Assembly (NCBI GenBank): GCA_023262245.1
Contig: JALRDC010000013.1
Coordinates: 1-10,529, forward strand
Direction of reading: 5' to 3'
DNA: 10,529 nucleotides
Source: Flavobacteriaceae bacterium
Lineage (GTDB): Bacteria > Bacteroidota > Bacteroidia > Flavobacteriales > Flavobacteriaceae
In this document: positions 1-6,646 of the stretch, piece after piece
How the letters are laid out: every line of letters starts with the position of its first letter
Numbering within the stretch: position 1 is the first letter of the stretch
Made by a program: the position numbers and the translations under genes
Notes under the pieces: model-generated
What the model saw: only the letters and a program-made list of their open reading frames with translations
Databases searched by the model: none
Told to the model about the DNA's origin: nothing

Positions 1-312
1 CGAATCGGTAAGCCTACGGGTATTGATATCAAAGAACAGAAAATGACCTTGCCGCTAATTCATGTTATCAATAAGGCGGATAAAAAGCAGCGGAACTGGC
101 TCATCGATTCTGTTAAGCGTCATAACACCGATAAAAAACGAGTTAAGGAGGTGATTCAATTCGTTAAAGATCAAGGTGGTTTAGAATATGCCGAGCGTCA
201 AATGATTCATTATAAAGATGCTGCATTAGAGCTTTTATCGAAATATCCTGATAACGAGTATAAGGAGGCACTCGCAAATTTGGTAACTTACGTAGTTGAT
301 CGTAAGAAATAA
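1..312 (+). CDS. Long-chain polyprenyl diphosphate synthase, C-terminal part (5' end outside window)
   Basis: The reading frame is open from base 1 and ends at TAA 310-312, giving 103 C-terminal residues. The visible start is a GKPTGIDIKEQKMTLP block, which in trans-isoprenyl diphosphate synthases follows the second Asp-rich motif; both DDxxD-type motifs would lie upstream of the window. The rest is the helical C-terminus of the fold. Family members condense isopentenyl diphosphate onto an allylic diphosphate to make the C35-C45 chain of menaquinone side chains. Octaprenyl- or heptaprenyl-type is likely for this lineage, but chain length cannot be read from this fragment. The ATG at 43 is internal and not the real start. 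dnaG follows after 9 bases in the same frame, suggesting co-transcription. Confidence 0.9.
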   Translation, partial: RIGKPTGIDIKEQKMTLPLIHVINKADKKQRNWLIDSVKRHNTDKKRVKEVIQFVKDQGGLEYAERQMIHYKDAALELLSKYPDNEYKEALANLVTYVVDRKK

Positions 313-321
313 ACTGTACCA

Positions 322-2280
322 TTGATTGCACAATCTACCATAGATAAAGTCTACGAAATTGCCCGAGTAGAAGAGGTGATTGGAGACTACGTGCAGTTAA
401 AAAAATCTGGCGCCAACTATAAGGGATTAAGTCCTTTTAATAGTGAGAAAACTCCAAGTTTTATGGTTTCTCCAGTAAAGCAAATTTGGAAAGATTTCAG
501 TAGTGGTAAAGGGGGCAATGTGGTTGCTTTTTTAATGGAGCACGAACACTTTACTTATCCCGAGGCCATTAGGTATTTAGCAAAAAAATATAATGTTGAA
601 ATCGAGGAGACCGAACAAAGTTCTGAGGAGAAGGAGCAGATGAATCGTCGGGAAAGTCTTTATCTGGTCAATAAGTTTGCTCAAGAACAATTTTCTAAAG
701 ACTTGGTAGAATTTTCAGAAGGTATGGCCATTGGTCTTACTTACTTAAAAGAGCGAGGCTTTACCGACGAAACCATTCAATTTTTTGGATTGGGATATGC
801 TGCGGAACAACGGGATCATTTTTATAAACGAGCAACCAAAGCGGGTTATGCTGAAGAATATCTTGTGGAGACAGGCTTGGTAATTAAAAACGAACGAGGT
901 GCGGTAGACCGATTTAGAGGGCGCGTCATTTTTCCAATACGAAGTATGGCTGGTCGTGTGCAAGGATTTGGAGGGAGAATCCTTTCTTCAACTACCAAAA
1001 CGGCAAAATATCTCAACTCTCCTGAAAGCGAAATCTACCATAAAAGCCAAGTTCTATACGGGATTTATGAAGCTAAAAAAGCTATCGCAAAAGAGGATGT
1101 TTGTTATCTAGTAGAAGGCTATACGGATGTCATCCAAATGTATCAAAAGGGAGTAGAAAATGTAGTCTCTTCTTCTGGTACAGCACTTACTCCGGAACAA
1201 ATACGTTTGATTCGAAGACTTACTTCTAATGTGGTGGTACTTTTTGACGGAGATGCTGCAGGACTTAGGGCTGCCATAAGAGGAATCGATTTAATCTTAG
1301 AGGAAGGAATGAATGTTCGAATTTGCTCCTTTCCAGAGGGAGAGGATCCCGATAGCTTTGCCAAGACCCATAGTTTAGAAGAAGTTAAATCGTATTTGTC
1401 TGAACAAGCCAAAGACTTTATCCAGTTTAAAACAGATTTACTTCTTCAAGAAGCAGCAAACGATCCTGTCAAAAAGGCAACAACCGTAAGAGAAATTGTA
1501 CAAAGTATTTCAAAAATACCGGATGCCATAAAACAGGAAATTTATCTAAGGGAGTGCGCCCTCCAGATGGAGGTCTCCGAGGCGGTCTTGTTCAACACCC
1601 TTGCTAAGGAGAAAAATAAAAAATCGGTTCCGGTTCGCAAGATAGCCCCTGCCGCAGTTAAACAAGATTTACCCCTTCAGAAAAGTAATATCAAGCCTTC
1701 TGCGAATAATCCACTATTAATACTTGAAAAACAAATCATTAGTATTCTCATTCAGTACGGAAATGATGAAGCTTTTTTTGATGAACTTTTGGTCTTTTCT
1801 GATGAAGAGGGAAATTTAATAGAAGAATCAAAAACGATACAATCTAAGGTGTATGAAAAGGTTTTTTTGGACTTACAACAAGATGAAGTAGAAATGATCC
1901 AACCTGAATTTCAAACCTTATACACGCAACTTATTGAAAAATTTCAACGAGAAGGAGAAGTAAAACCTGAAAAAATGATTCAACAGGAAGATCCCAATAT
2001 TGGAAAAATTCTCACGGATATGTTATTGGCAGATGAAGAGTATCAACTTCACGATTGGGAAAAGAAGAATATTTTCGTAAAAGACAGGAAAAGTGTTGTT
2101 GGACAGCTTGTTACAGAAACTATTTTAACTTTTCGTCGCTATTTGGTAGATCAAAAAATTCAAAATTTAATGACCATTGCCAAAGAAGAGGAATCAGAAA
2201 AAATAGAGTTTCTCGAAGAGGTGATGCAATATCAAAATCTCAAAAAGTTACTTTCTAAAAAATTAAATAGAGTGATTTAA
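322..2280 (+). CDS. dnaG: DNA primase DnaG lacking the zinc-finger ligands
   Basis: DnaG (652 aa) makes the RNA primers for lagging-strand and restart synthesis, working with the DnaB helicase. Residues about 4-95 are the N-terminal CHC2-type domain, about 125-255 the catalytic-core N-lobe, and about 259-345 the TOPRIM domain with EGYTDV (E265-V270) and DGD (D309-D311) as metal-binding acidic motifs. A Lys/Pro/Ala-rich linker near 433-470 leads to a C-terminal helical region that should bind DnaB. The domain-1 framework is clear (PSFMVSP and GKGGN are recognisable). However, the four positions expected to bind zinc by comparison with E. coli DnaG (Cys40, His43, Cys61, Cys64) are S37, N40, D58 and S61. 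The start is TTG: the in-frame codon four before it is the TAA of the upstream gene, and the first ATG (codon 48) lies inside conserved sequence. The protein is longer than the E. coli enzyme (581 aa), with the extra length in the C-terminal half. Confidence 0.97.
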   Translation: MIAQSTIDKVYEIARVEEVIGDYVQLKKSGANYKGLSPFNSEKTPSFMVSPVKQIWKDFSSGKGGNVVAFLMEHEHFTYPEAIRYLAKKYNVEIEETEQSSEEKEQMNRRESLYLVNKFAQEQFSKDLVEFSEGMAIGLTYLKERGFTDETIQFFGLGYAAEQRDHFYKRATKAGYAEEYLVETGLVIKNERGAVDRFRGRVIFPIRSMAGRVQGFGGRILSSTTKTAKYLNSPESEIYHKSQVLYGIYEAKKAIAKEDVCYLVEGYTDVIQMYQKGVENVVSSSGTALTPEQIRLIRRLTSNVVVLFDGDAAGLRAAIRGIDLILEEGMNVRICSFPEGEDPDSFAKTHSLEEVKSYLSEQAKDFIQFKTDLLLQEAANDPVKKATTVREIVQSISKIPDAIKQEIYLRECALQMEVSEAVLFNTLAKEKNKKSVPVRKIAPAAVKQDLPLQKSNIKPSANNPLLILEKQIISILIQYGNDEAFFDELLVFSDEEGNLIEESKTIQSKVYEKVFLDLQQDEVEMIQPEFQTLYTQLIEKFQREGEVKPEKMIQQEDPNIGKILTDMLLADEEYQLHDWEKKNIFVKDRKSVVGQLVTETILTFRRYLVDQKIQNLMTIAKEEESEKIEFLEEVMQYQNLKKLLSKKLNRVI

Positions 2281-2906
2281 AGCAATTCTAAGTTTCGTGC
2301 TTGTTGGAAAAGATCCACTTGATTTTTAACATCCAGTTTTTTCATCAATCTACTTTTATAAGTGTTCACCGTTTTTTGGTTGATTTTTAAGGTTTGGGCA
2401 ATATCAATATTGCGTTTGCCTTCCACTAAATATTTCAAGACCTCAATTTCTCTTGAAGAGAGGGTTCCGTAGGCATTCCTAGGCCGGTTGAGGTCAATAT
2501 TATTGCTGATTTCATTTGCAAAATTAGAAGTAATATGATAGCCTAATTTAACTGCTTTTTCTATGGCTTCGATCATTACCCTTTGGCTTACTTGCTTTGA
2601 TAAATAACCCACGGCACCTGCTTTAAGCAATGAAATTCCATAGATGGATTGAGGTAAAGAAGTAAAAATCAAAACCAAAACATTTTGATATTTTTCTTTA
2701 ATTCTACGGATGGTTTGTACGGCACTGCCATCTGGAAGCTCCATTTCTAATACAACAACATCAATCGTGTTTTCTTCAAGAAAGTCAAAGAGTTCGTTAA
2801 TCTTTGAGAAGGTTCCACAAACAGTTATATTTTCAGTTTTTTTAAAAAAGGTTTTAAAACCTTTTTGAACCACAGGATGCGGGTCTAGTAGTACAAGTTT
2901 TAGCAT
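2277..2906 (-). CDS. NarL/LuxR-type response regulator with atypical receiver domain
   Basis: This 209-aa protein has an N-terminal receiver domain (about 1-120) and a C-terminal LuxR-type helix-turn-helix (about 148-207; LSSREIEVLKYLVEGK, then KTVNTYKSRLMKKL as the recognition region). It should be a cytoplasmic DNA-binding transcription factor. The receiver keeps D8, T82 and K104. The second acidic-pocket residue is Pro (P9, in LLDPHP where DDHP is usual), and the phospho-acceptor position is Glu (E54 in VVVLEMELPDG; codon GAA). Phosphorylation in the normal way therefore seems unlikely. No histidine kinase gene is adjacent. It lies 45 bases downstream of nadE on the same strand. No TAnnTTTG element was seen in the gap, so it is probably co-transcribed with nadE. 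Its stop overlaps the dnaG stop. The regulated genes cannot be told from the sequence. Confidence 0.92.
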   Translation of the reverse strand: MLKLVLLDPHPVVQKGFKTFFKKTENITVCGTFSKINELFDFLEENTIDVVVLEMELPDGSAVQTIRRIKEKYQNVLVLIFTSLPQSIYGISLLKAGAVGYLSKQVSQRVMIEAIEKAVKLGYHITSNFANEISNNIDLNRPRNAYGTLSSREIEVLKYLVEGKRNIDIAQTLKINQKTVNTYKSRLMKKLDVKNQVDLFQQARNLELL

Positions 2907-2951
2907 TTTTGTTAAGAATTTAGGGTCCTTTTATAGCAATATAATAAATAT

Positions 2952-3746
2952 TTACAAGAATTCTGCAGGAATTTCACAAACAGGAATAGGAAGCATTTTG
3001 TGTTGATTGCGCTGATGGTGTTTTAAGTAGAGATCAAAAACAATTTTTTGACGTTCTGAAAACTGATCTTTCTCAAGACGGTTCTCATGTGCTTCCATAG
3101 CCCATTCTAATTCTGGATAGGTGGCGCCAAGTTGGTCTTCATCTGTTCGATCATCTCCCCAAAGACCGTCCGTAGGTGCTGCATTTTGAATGGATTCAAT
3201 GACTCCCAGGTGCTTTCCTAAGGCAAAAACTTGTGTTTTATTGAGATCAGCTATAGGACTTAGATCCACACCGCCATCTCCGTATTTGGTATAAAAACCT
3301 ACTCCAAAGTCTTCAACTTTATTTCCTGTACCAGCAACTAAATAGTTCTTTAAACCCGCGAAATAATATAAACTACTCATGCGAAAACGGGCTCGGGTAT
3401 TGGCTAAACTTAAAAATTGAACATCAGCATCCTCTGTGGGGGGTAAGATGTCTAGAAAAGAAGAAAAGACTGTGTCTAAGTTAAGGCGTTCAGAAGTTAC
3501 ATTCGAATAGTTTTCTTTTAGCCATTTGATGTGATTTTTTGCCCGATTGTCCTGATTTGTTTCCTGCTGGATGGGCATTTCTAAACAGAGTACTTGGTGT
3601 CCAGTTCTTGCACATAAGGTTGAAGTAACTGCAGAATCGATCCCTCCCGATATTCCCACAACAAAGCCTTCCATTCGGGCATTTTTTAAATAGGTTTTGA
3701 GCCAGTTGGTAATATGGTTTTCGACTTTTTCAGCTGATTTCATCAT
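2952..3746 (-). CDS. nadE: NH3-dependent NAD(+) synthetase
   Basis: NadE (264 aa) catalyses the last step of NAD synthesis, ATP-dependent amidation of deamido-NAD, in the cytoplasm. The N-type ATP pyrophosphatase P-loop SGGIDS is at residues 33-38. Other family motifs are LANTRARFRM (114-123), GTGNKVED (139-146), TKYGDGGVD (153-161) and the PTDGLW...DEDQLG stretch (191-207). There is no N-terminal nitrilase/glutaminase domain, so it should use free ammonia rather than glutamine, and its length fits that short class. Two Met codons stand in tandem at the start (3744-3746 and 3741-3743); the upstream one is annotated, and the choice changes one residue. It diverges from gldB across 51 bases and probably shares a transcript with the downstream response regulator. 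Confidence 0.96.
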   Translation of the reverse strand: MMKSAEKVENHITNWLKTYLKNARMEGFVVGISGGIDSAVTSTLCARTGHQVLCLEMPIQQETNQDNRAKNHIKWLKENYSNVTSERLNLDTVFSSFLDILPPTEDADVQFLSLANTRARFRMSSLYYFAGLKNYLVAGTGNKVEDFGVGFYTKYGDGGVDLSPIADLNKTQVFALGKHLGVIESIQNAAPTDGLWGDDRTDEDQLGATYPELEWAMEAHENRLEKDQFSERQKIVFDLYLKHHQRNQHKMLPIPVCEIPAEFL

Positions 3747-3764
3747 TAAATCGTTTATAGCGAG

Positions 3765-3772
3765 TAAATTTG
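3765..3772 (+). promoter_or_regulatory. Putative -7 promoter element for gldBC
   Basis: TAAATTTG matches the Bacteroidota -7 consensus TAnnTTTG and stands 25 bases before the gldB ATG. That would put the transcription start near 3779 with a leader of about 19 bases. No good TTG is found at the usual -33 distance; the nearest candidate is TTTC at 3738-3741, so the element is incomplete. It sits back to back with the nadE promoter, so the two may compete. Confidence 0.4.
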
Positions 3773-3775
3773 TCT

Positions 3776-3808
3776 CAAAATTACAGTATTTGCAGGCATG
3801 ATTACAAA
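3776..3808 (-). promoter_or_regulatory. Putative Bacteroidota-type promoter for nadE
   Basis: Read on the minus strand, TAATTTTG (3783 to 3776) fits the Bacteroidota/Flavobacterium -7 consensus TAnnTTTG. A TTTG at 3808-3805 lies 21 bases upstream and fits the -33 element. The start of transcription would fall near 3769-3770, giving a leader of about 24 bases to the nadE ATG. The -33 element lies inside the first codons of the divergent gldB. The two motifs and their spacing are seen; promoter activity is inferred. Confidence 0.5.
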
Positions 3809-4805
3809 TCTAAAGTCCATACTTCGCGCTTTTTTTTCTTTTTGTCAACCTTTTGTAGCATTTCTTATTTTATTTCTTTTTTTTCTGTCTTGTCAAAATG
3901 AAAATAGCAATAATGATAAAATCGAAGCACTTCCTATTTCCCTGACATTTGATCGTTTTGATTTAAAATTTTATAATCAGCCACCAGAAGTCATACCACA
4001 GCTTAAGAAAGAGTATCCTTTTTTGTTTCCAAAACAATTTTCGGACAGTGTTTGGATTAATAGACAAAATGATAGTTTACAGTTGCTTTTACAAGAAGCA
4101 GTTACAAAAGTGTTTTCCGAAATTCAACCCCTAGAAAAGAAGGTGAGCCGTTTGTTTAAGCACATAAAATATTATTTTCCAAAAACTAAAATTCCTCAAA
4201 TCATTACCCTGACAAACAATGTGGATTATCAAATTAAAACAGTTTACTCAGACAGTTTATTATTGTTGTCTTTGGACACTTTCTTAGGTGAAGATCATCC
4301 ATTATATGAAGGAATTCCAAACTATATACGTAAGGAATTGGATCCAAAATACATTCCTTCTCAAATAGTTGAAAAGTTTAGCACTTACATTATGCCACCT
4401 CCTGAGAACCGCACATTTTTAGCACAGATGCTCTATGAAGGGAAGAAGATGTATCTCCAAGATCTTTTGTTGCCTGATGAAAAAGAGGCTATTAAAATAG
4501 CTTATGCCGAAGCGGAGTTGGAATGGGTCAAAGAGAATGAAGTTTATATATGGCAATATTTTATAGAAAAACAAGTCTTATATCAAACGGATCCGGAGTG
4601 GGTAGAGCGCTTTTTGGAGCCCGCTCCCTTCTCAAAATTTTATTTGCAACTAGACAACGAGTCACCAGGGAGAATAGGTAGATGGATTGGCTGGCAAATT
4701 GTGAGGAAATACCGCGAACAACAGCCCGAAACAACTATTGAAGACCTCATTAAACTACCTGCACAACAACTTTTCAATCAATCTAAATACAAACCCAAGC
4801 GCTAA
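3798..4805 (+). CDS. gldB: Gliding motility-associated lipoprotein GldB
   Basis: This 335-aa protein resembles the GldB family, lipoproteins needed for gliding in Flavobacterium and tied genetically to the gliding/type IX secretion apparatus. The N-terminus has a basic segment (K6, R10), a very hydrophobic stretch (about 19-30) and a lipobox ending in FLSC, so C32 should be the lipidated first residue of the mature protein. The mature part continues with the family pattern SLTFDRFDLKFY (about 48-59), a KEYPFLFP segment and a C-terminal NESPGRIGRWIGWQIV block. I saw no HExxH-type metalloprotease motif. Identification also rests on the partner gldC, whose ATG overlaps the gldB stop by one base (TAATG). 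Position between nadE and gldC agrees with what I recall of flavobacterial genomes. The biochemical role of GldB is not known to me. The signal peptide region is coded by strongly T-rich DNA with two runs of eight T. Confidence 0.9.
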   Translation: MITNLKSILRAFFSFCQPFVAFLILFLFFLSCQNENSNNDKIEALPISLTFDRFDLKFYNQPPEVIPQLKKEYPFLFPKQFSDSVWINRQNDSLQLLLQEAVTKVFSEIQPLEKKVSRLFKHIKYYFPKTKIPQIITLTNNVDYQIKTVYSDSLLLLSLDTFLGEDHPLYEGIPNYIRKELDPKYIPSQIVEKFSTYIMPPPENRTFLAQMLYEGKKMYLQDLLLPDEKEAIKIAYAEAELEWVKENEVYIWQYFIEKQVLYQTDPEWVERFLEPAPFSKFYLQLDNESPGRIGRWIGWQIVRKYREQQPETTIEDLIKLPAQQLFNQSKYKPKR

Positions 4806-5143
4806 TGGCTATTCACAAGAAAACTAAAATTACAATTGATGTCAATTTGGATGAAAACAATGTTCCTGAAGAGATGAAATGGACTGCGCCGGATGGTGGG
4901 GTTTCCGATATGGATACAAAAGCCATATTATTGTCGTTTTGGGATTCGGAAAATCAAGAAACTTTAAAAATGGATTTGTGGGTTAAAGAGATGCCTGTGG
5001 ATCAAATGCAGCTTTTTTTTCATCAAACTTTGGTGTCTCTTAGCGACACTTTCTACAGGGCTACTCAAGATGAAAAGATGACAGCAACTATGAAAGATTT
5101 TTGTGATTATTTTGCAGAAAAATTAGACTTAAAAAAATCTTGA
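4805..5143 (+). CDS. gldC: Gliding motility protein GldC
   Basis: This 112-aa protein resembles GldC, a small accessory gliding-motility protein encoded next to gldB in Flavobacterium. Characteristic pieces are an N-terminal KTKITIDVNLDENNVPEEM region, the WTAPDGG block (about 26-32) and a helical C-terminal half ending in CDYFAEKLDLKKS. There is no signal peptide or membrane segment, so it is presumably cytoplasmic. GldC is reported to support rather than be absolutely required for gliding. Translation is probably coupled to gldB through the TAATG overlap. The gene ends four bases from the stop of the convergent engB, leaving no room for a hairpin terminator between them. Confidence 0.92.
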   Translation: MAIHKKTKITIDVNLDENNVPEEMKWTAPDGGVSDMDTKAILLSFWDSENQETLKMDLWVKEMPVDQMQLFFHQTLVSLSDTFYRATQDEKMTATMKDFCDYFAEKLDLKKS

Positions 5144-5147
5144 TAAT

Positions 5148-5756
5148 TTAATTTGAGTGATAAAGACTATTAAGTTGGTCAATATAGTTCAATAGCTCCT
5201 CTCCCCCTGTTCGCTGCAATGAAGAAGTAACAAAAACAGGAGGCAATTCTTCCCAAGCTGAAGCCAGCATTGCACTAGTGTAATCCCGAATGTTTTTTTC
5301 TAAAGCCCTAGGTTTGAGTTTATCTGCTTTGGTAAAGACCAACGAAAAAGGGATTTGATTCTCACCTAACCACTGCATGAAGTTTAGATCAATAGTTTGA
5401 GGTTGGTGTCTTACGTCAATCAATAAAAAAGCGTTCATTAATTGTTTTCGCTTCTTAAAATATTGGGTAATAAAGCTCTGAAATACTTTTTTTTGTGTTT
5501 TGGAAACACGTGCATAACCATAACCAGGAAGATCAACCAAATGCCAATTATTATTAATCAAAAAGTGATTTATTAACTGCGTTTTTCCGGGTCTTGAGGA
5601 AGTTTTAGCTAAACTTTTTTTATTACAAATAGAATTGATCAACGAAGATTTCCCAACATTTGACCTCCCTATAAAGGCATATTCAGGGAGCAGGGATGGG
5701 GGGCATTTATCCACATCGGAATTACTGATGACGAATTGGGCAGATTTAATGTGCAT
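5148..5756 (-). CDS. engB: Ribosome biogenesis GTP-binding protein YihA/YsxC (EngB)
   Basis: EngB (202 aa) is an essential GTPase of large-ribosomal-subunit assembly in bacteria. The G motifs are all present: G1 GRSNVGKSS (30-38), a G2-region Thr within SSRPGKTQ (53-60), G3 DLPGYG (75-80), G4 TKAD (142-145) and a G5-like VTSS near 175-178. The spacing and short single-domain layout are typical of this family rather than of Era or EngA. It is the downstream gene of a two-gene leftward unit with the alpha/beta hydrolase, separated by five bases, and converges with gldC. The start is the only ATG before the conserved N-terminus. A perfect DnaA-box-like 9-mer (TTATCCACA, 5707-5715) falls in its coding sequence and is probably chance. 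Confidence 0.96.
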   Translation of the reverse strand: MHIKSAQFVISNSDVDKCPPSLLPEYAFIGRSNVGKSSLINSICNKKSLAKTSSRPGKTQLINHFLINNNWHLVDLPGYGYARVSKTQKKVFQSFITQYFKKRKQLMNAFLLIDVRHQPQTIDLNFMQWLGENQIPFSLVFTKADKLKPRALEKNIRDYTSAMLASAWEELPPVFVTSSLQRTGGEELLNYIDQLNSLYHSN

Positions 5757-5775
5757 ACTTTCTAGAACTTTCTAG
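5757..5775. repeat. Short tandem 9-base repeat at the hydrolase/engB junction
   Basis: ACTTTCTAG occurs twice, at 5757-5765 and 5767-5775, and TTCTAG appears once more just after it (5778-5783 carries TTCTAG with the same core). The first copy spans the hydrolase stop codon and the five-base gap to engB; the second covers the last hydrolase codons. It looks like a small local duplication. No function is apparent. Confidence 0.5.
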
Positions 5776-6541
5776 CTTCTAGCCAATGCTGAAGAATGGT
5801 ATTGAATTTTAAAGGGTGTTCCATCATTGGAGCATGTCCACATTTATCGATCCAATAAAGATTAGAATCAGGTAAAAGATTGTTAAATTCTTCTGCAACA
5901 TTAGGAGGGGTTACACTGTCTTGTTTTCCCCAAATGATGGCGGTTGGAGTTTTCATTTTTGGTAATTCCTTAGCCATATTATGACGAATAGCACTCTTTG
6001 CTAAAGCCAAAGTGCGTACGAGCTTGTTGCGGTCATTTACAGACTCAAAAACTTCATCCACGATTTCTTTGGTTGCAATTTTGGGATCGTAGAAAACGGC
6101 TTCACTTTTTTTCTTAATATAGTCGTAATCTCCACGTTTTGGATAACCATCCCCAAGGTTGTTCTCATAAAGTCCTGAACTGCCTGTAAGCACAAGGCCT
6201 TTAACTAATTCAGGATGGTTTTTTGTAAAGAGTAAACCTACATGACCTCCCAGAGAATTTCCTAAAAGAATTACATCTTTAAGGCCTCTGTGAGAGATAA
6301 AATCATAAAGAAATTCAGATAAAGATTTAACAGAAGTATTTAAAATAGGCAAGCTGTAAACAGGAAGCTCAGGTATGATTATTTGATATCCATTATTCGG
6401 AAAATGTTCTAAGACTCCCTTAAAATTGCTCAAACCACCCATCAAGCCGTGAAGAATTATTAAAGGCTGTCCCTTACCCGATTCTATATAACGGAATTCT
6501 TCATCTTGTATAATCTTATTCATTATGCCCTTTTCCAACAT
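5762..6541 (-). CDS. Alpha/beta-fold hydrolase, substrate unknown
   Basis: A single-domain alpha/beta hydrolase of 259 aa, or 253 aa from the second Met. The oxyanion-region motif HGLMGG is at 31-36 and the nucleophile elbow GNSLGG at 94-99 (Ser96). An acid is at D208 (WGKQDSVTPP), and the catalytic His is H236 (CGHAPMMEHP). The triad is therefore complete and the enzyme should be active as an esterase, lipase or C-C bond hydrolase; the sequence does not tell which. There is no signal peptide, so it is probably cytoplasmic. Two starts are possible: ATG at 6539-6541 (annotated) and ATG at 6521-6523 (MNKIIQDEE). A -7-like element at 6553-6560 would leave only about five leader bases for the first but more than 20 for the second, so the shorter protein is perhaps the real one. 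It is followed by engB after five bases and diverges from mraZ. Confidence 0.88.
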   Translation of the reverse strand: MLEKGIMNKIIQDEEFRYIESGKGQPLIILHGLMGGLSNFKGVLEHFPNNGYQIIIPELPVYSLPILNTSVKSLSEFLYDFISHRGLKDVILLGNSLGGHVGLLFTKNHPELVKGLVLTGSSGLYENNLGDGYPKRGDYDYIKKKSEAVFYDPKIATKEIVDEVFESVNDRNKLVRTLALAKSAIRHNMAKELPKMKTPTAIIWGKQDSVTPPNVAEEFNNLLPDSNLYWIDKCGHAPMMEHPLKFNTILQHWLEARKF

Positions 6542-6552
6542 TTATTGCTATC

Positions 6553-6560
6553 CAAATATA
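6553..6560 (-). promoter_or_regulatory. Putative -7 promoter element for hydrolase-engB
   Basis: On the minus strand this reads TATATTTG, a full match to the Bacteroidota -7 consensus TAnnTTTG. Transcription would begin near 6546 and run into the hydrolase and engB genes. No TTG was found at the -33 distance; an A/T-tract (T7 at 6588-6594, A9 at 6598-6606) lies further upstream. Inferred from motif and position only. Confidence 0.4.
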
Positions 6561-6646
6561 GACAATTACATTTTAGTGTGCTTTTTATTTTTTTCTCAAA
6601 AAAAAAGAACCAAATCTAAAAAGCAGTGGGAAAACTTATTAACAAT

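Noticed and set aside
301..330. Possible read-through fusion of polyprenyl synthase and DnaG, which share a frame across a TAA
   Set aside because: The two are unrelated enzymes, the TAA is a plain stop with no suppressor context seen, and the TTG start gives the expected DnaG N-terminus.
3798..4805. GldB as an active zinc metallopeptidase
   Set aside because: No HExxH or similar metal-binding motif is visible in the translated protein.
5144..5147. Search for a shared terminator between gldC and engB
   Set aside because: Only four bases separate the stops, and no GC-rich inverted repeat was seen at the gene ends.
5707..5715. Perfect DnaA-box 9-mer TTATCCACA
   Set aside because: It is a single copy inside the engB coding sequence, with no cluster of boxes or AT-rich unwinding region around it. 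Only one-mismatch relatives occur elsewhere (for example near 4219 and 4995). One such hit in 10 kb is not evidence of an origin.
6581..6610. T-run followed by A-run that could pair as a hairpin between the hydrolase and mraZ
   Set aside because: The stem would be pure A-T, and no gene ends here because both neighbours diverge from it. A terminator makes no sense; a bent or promoter-upstream A/T tract is more likely.
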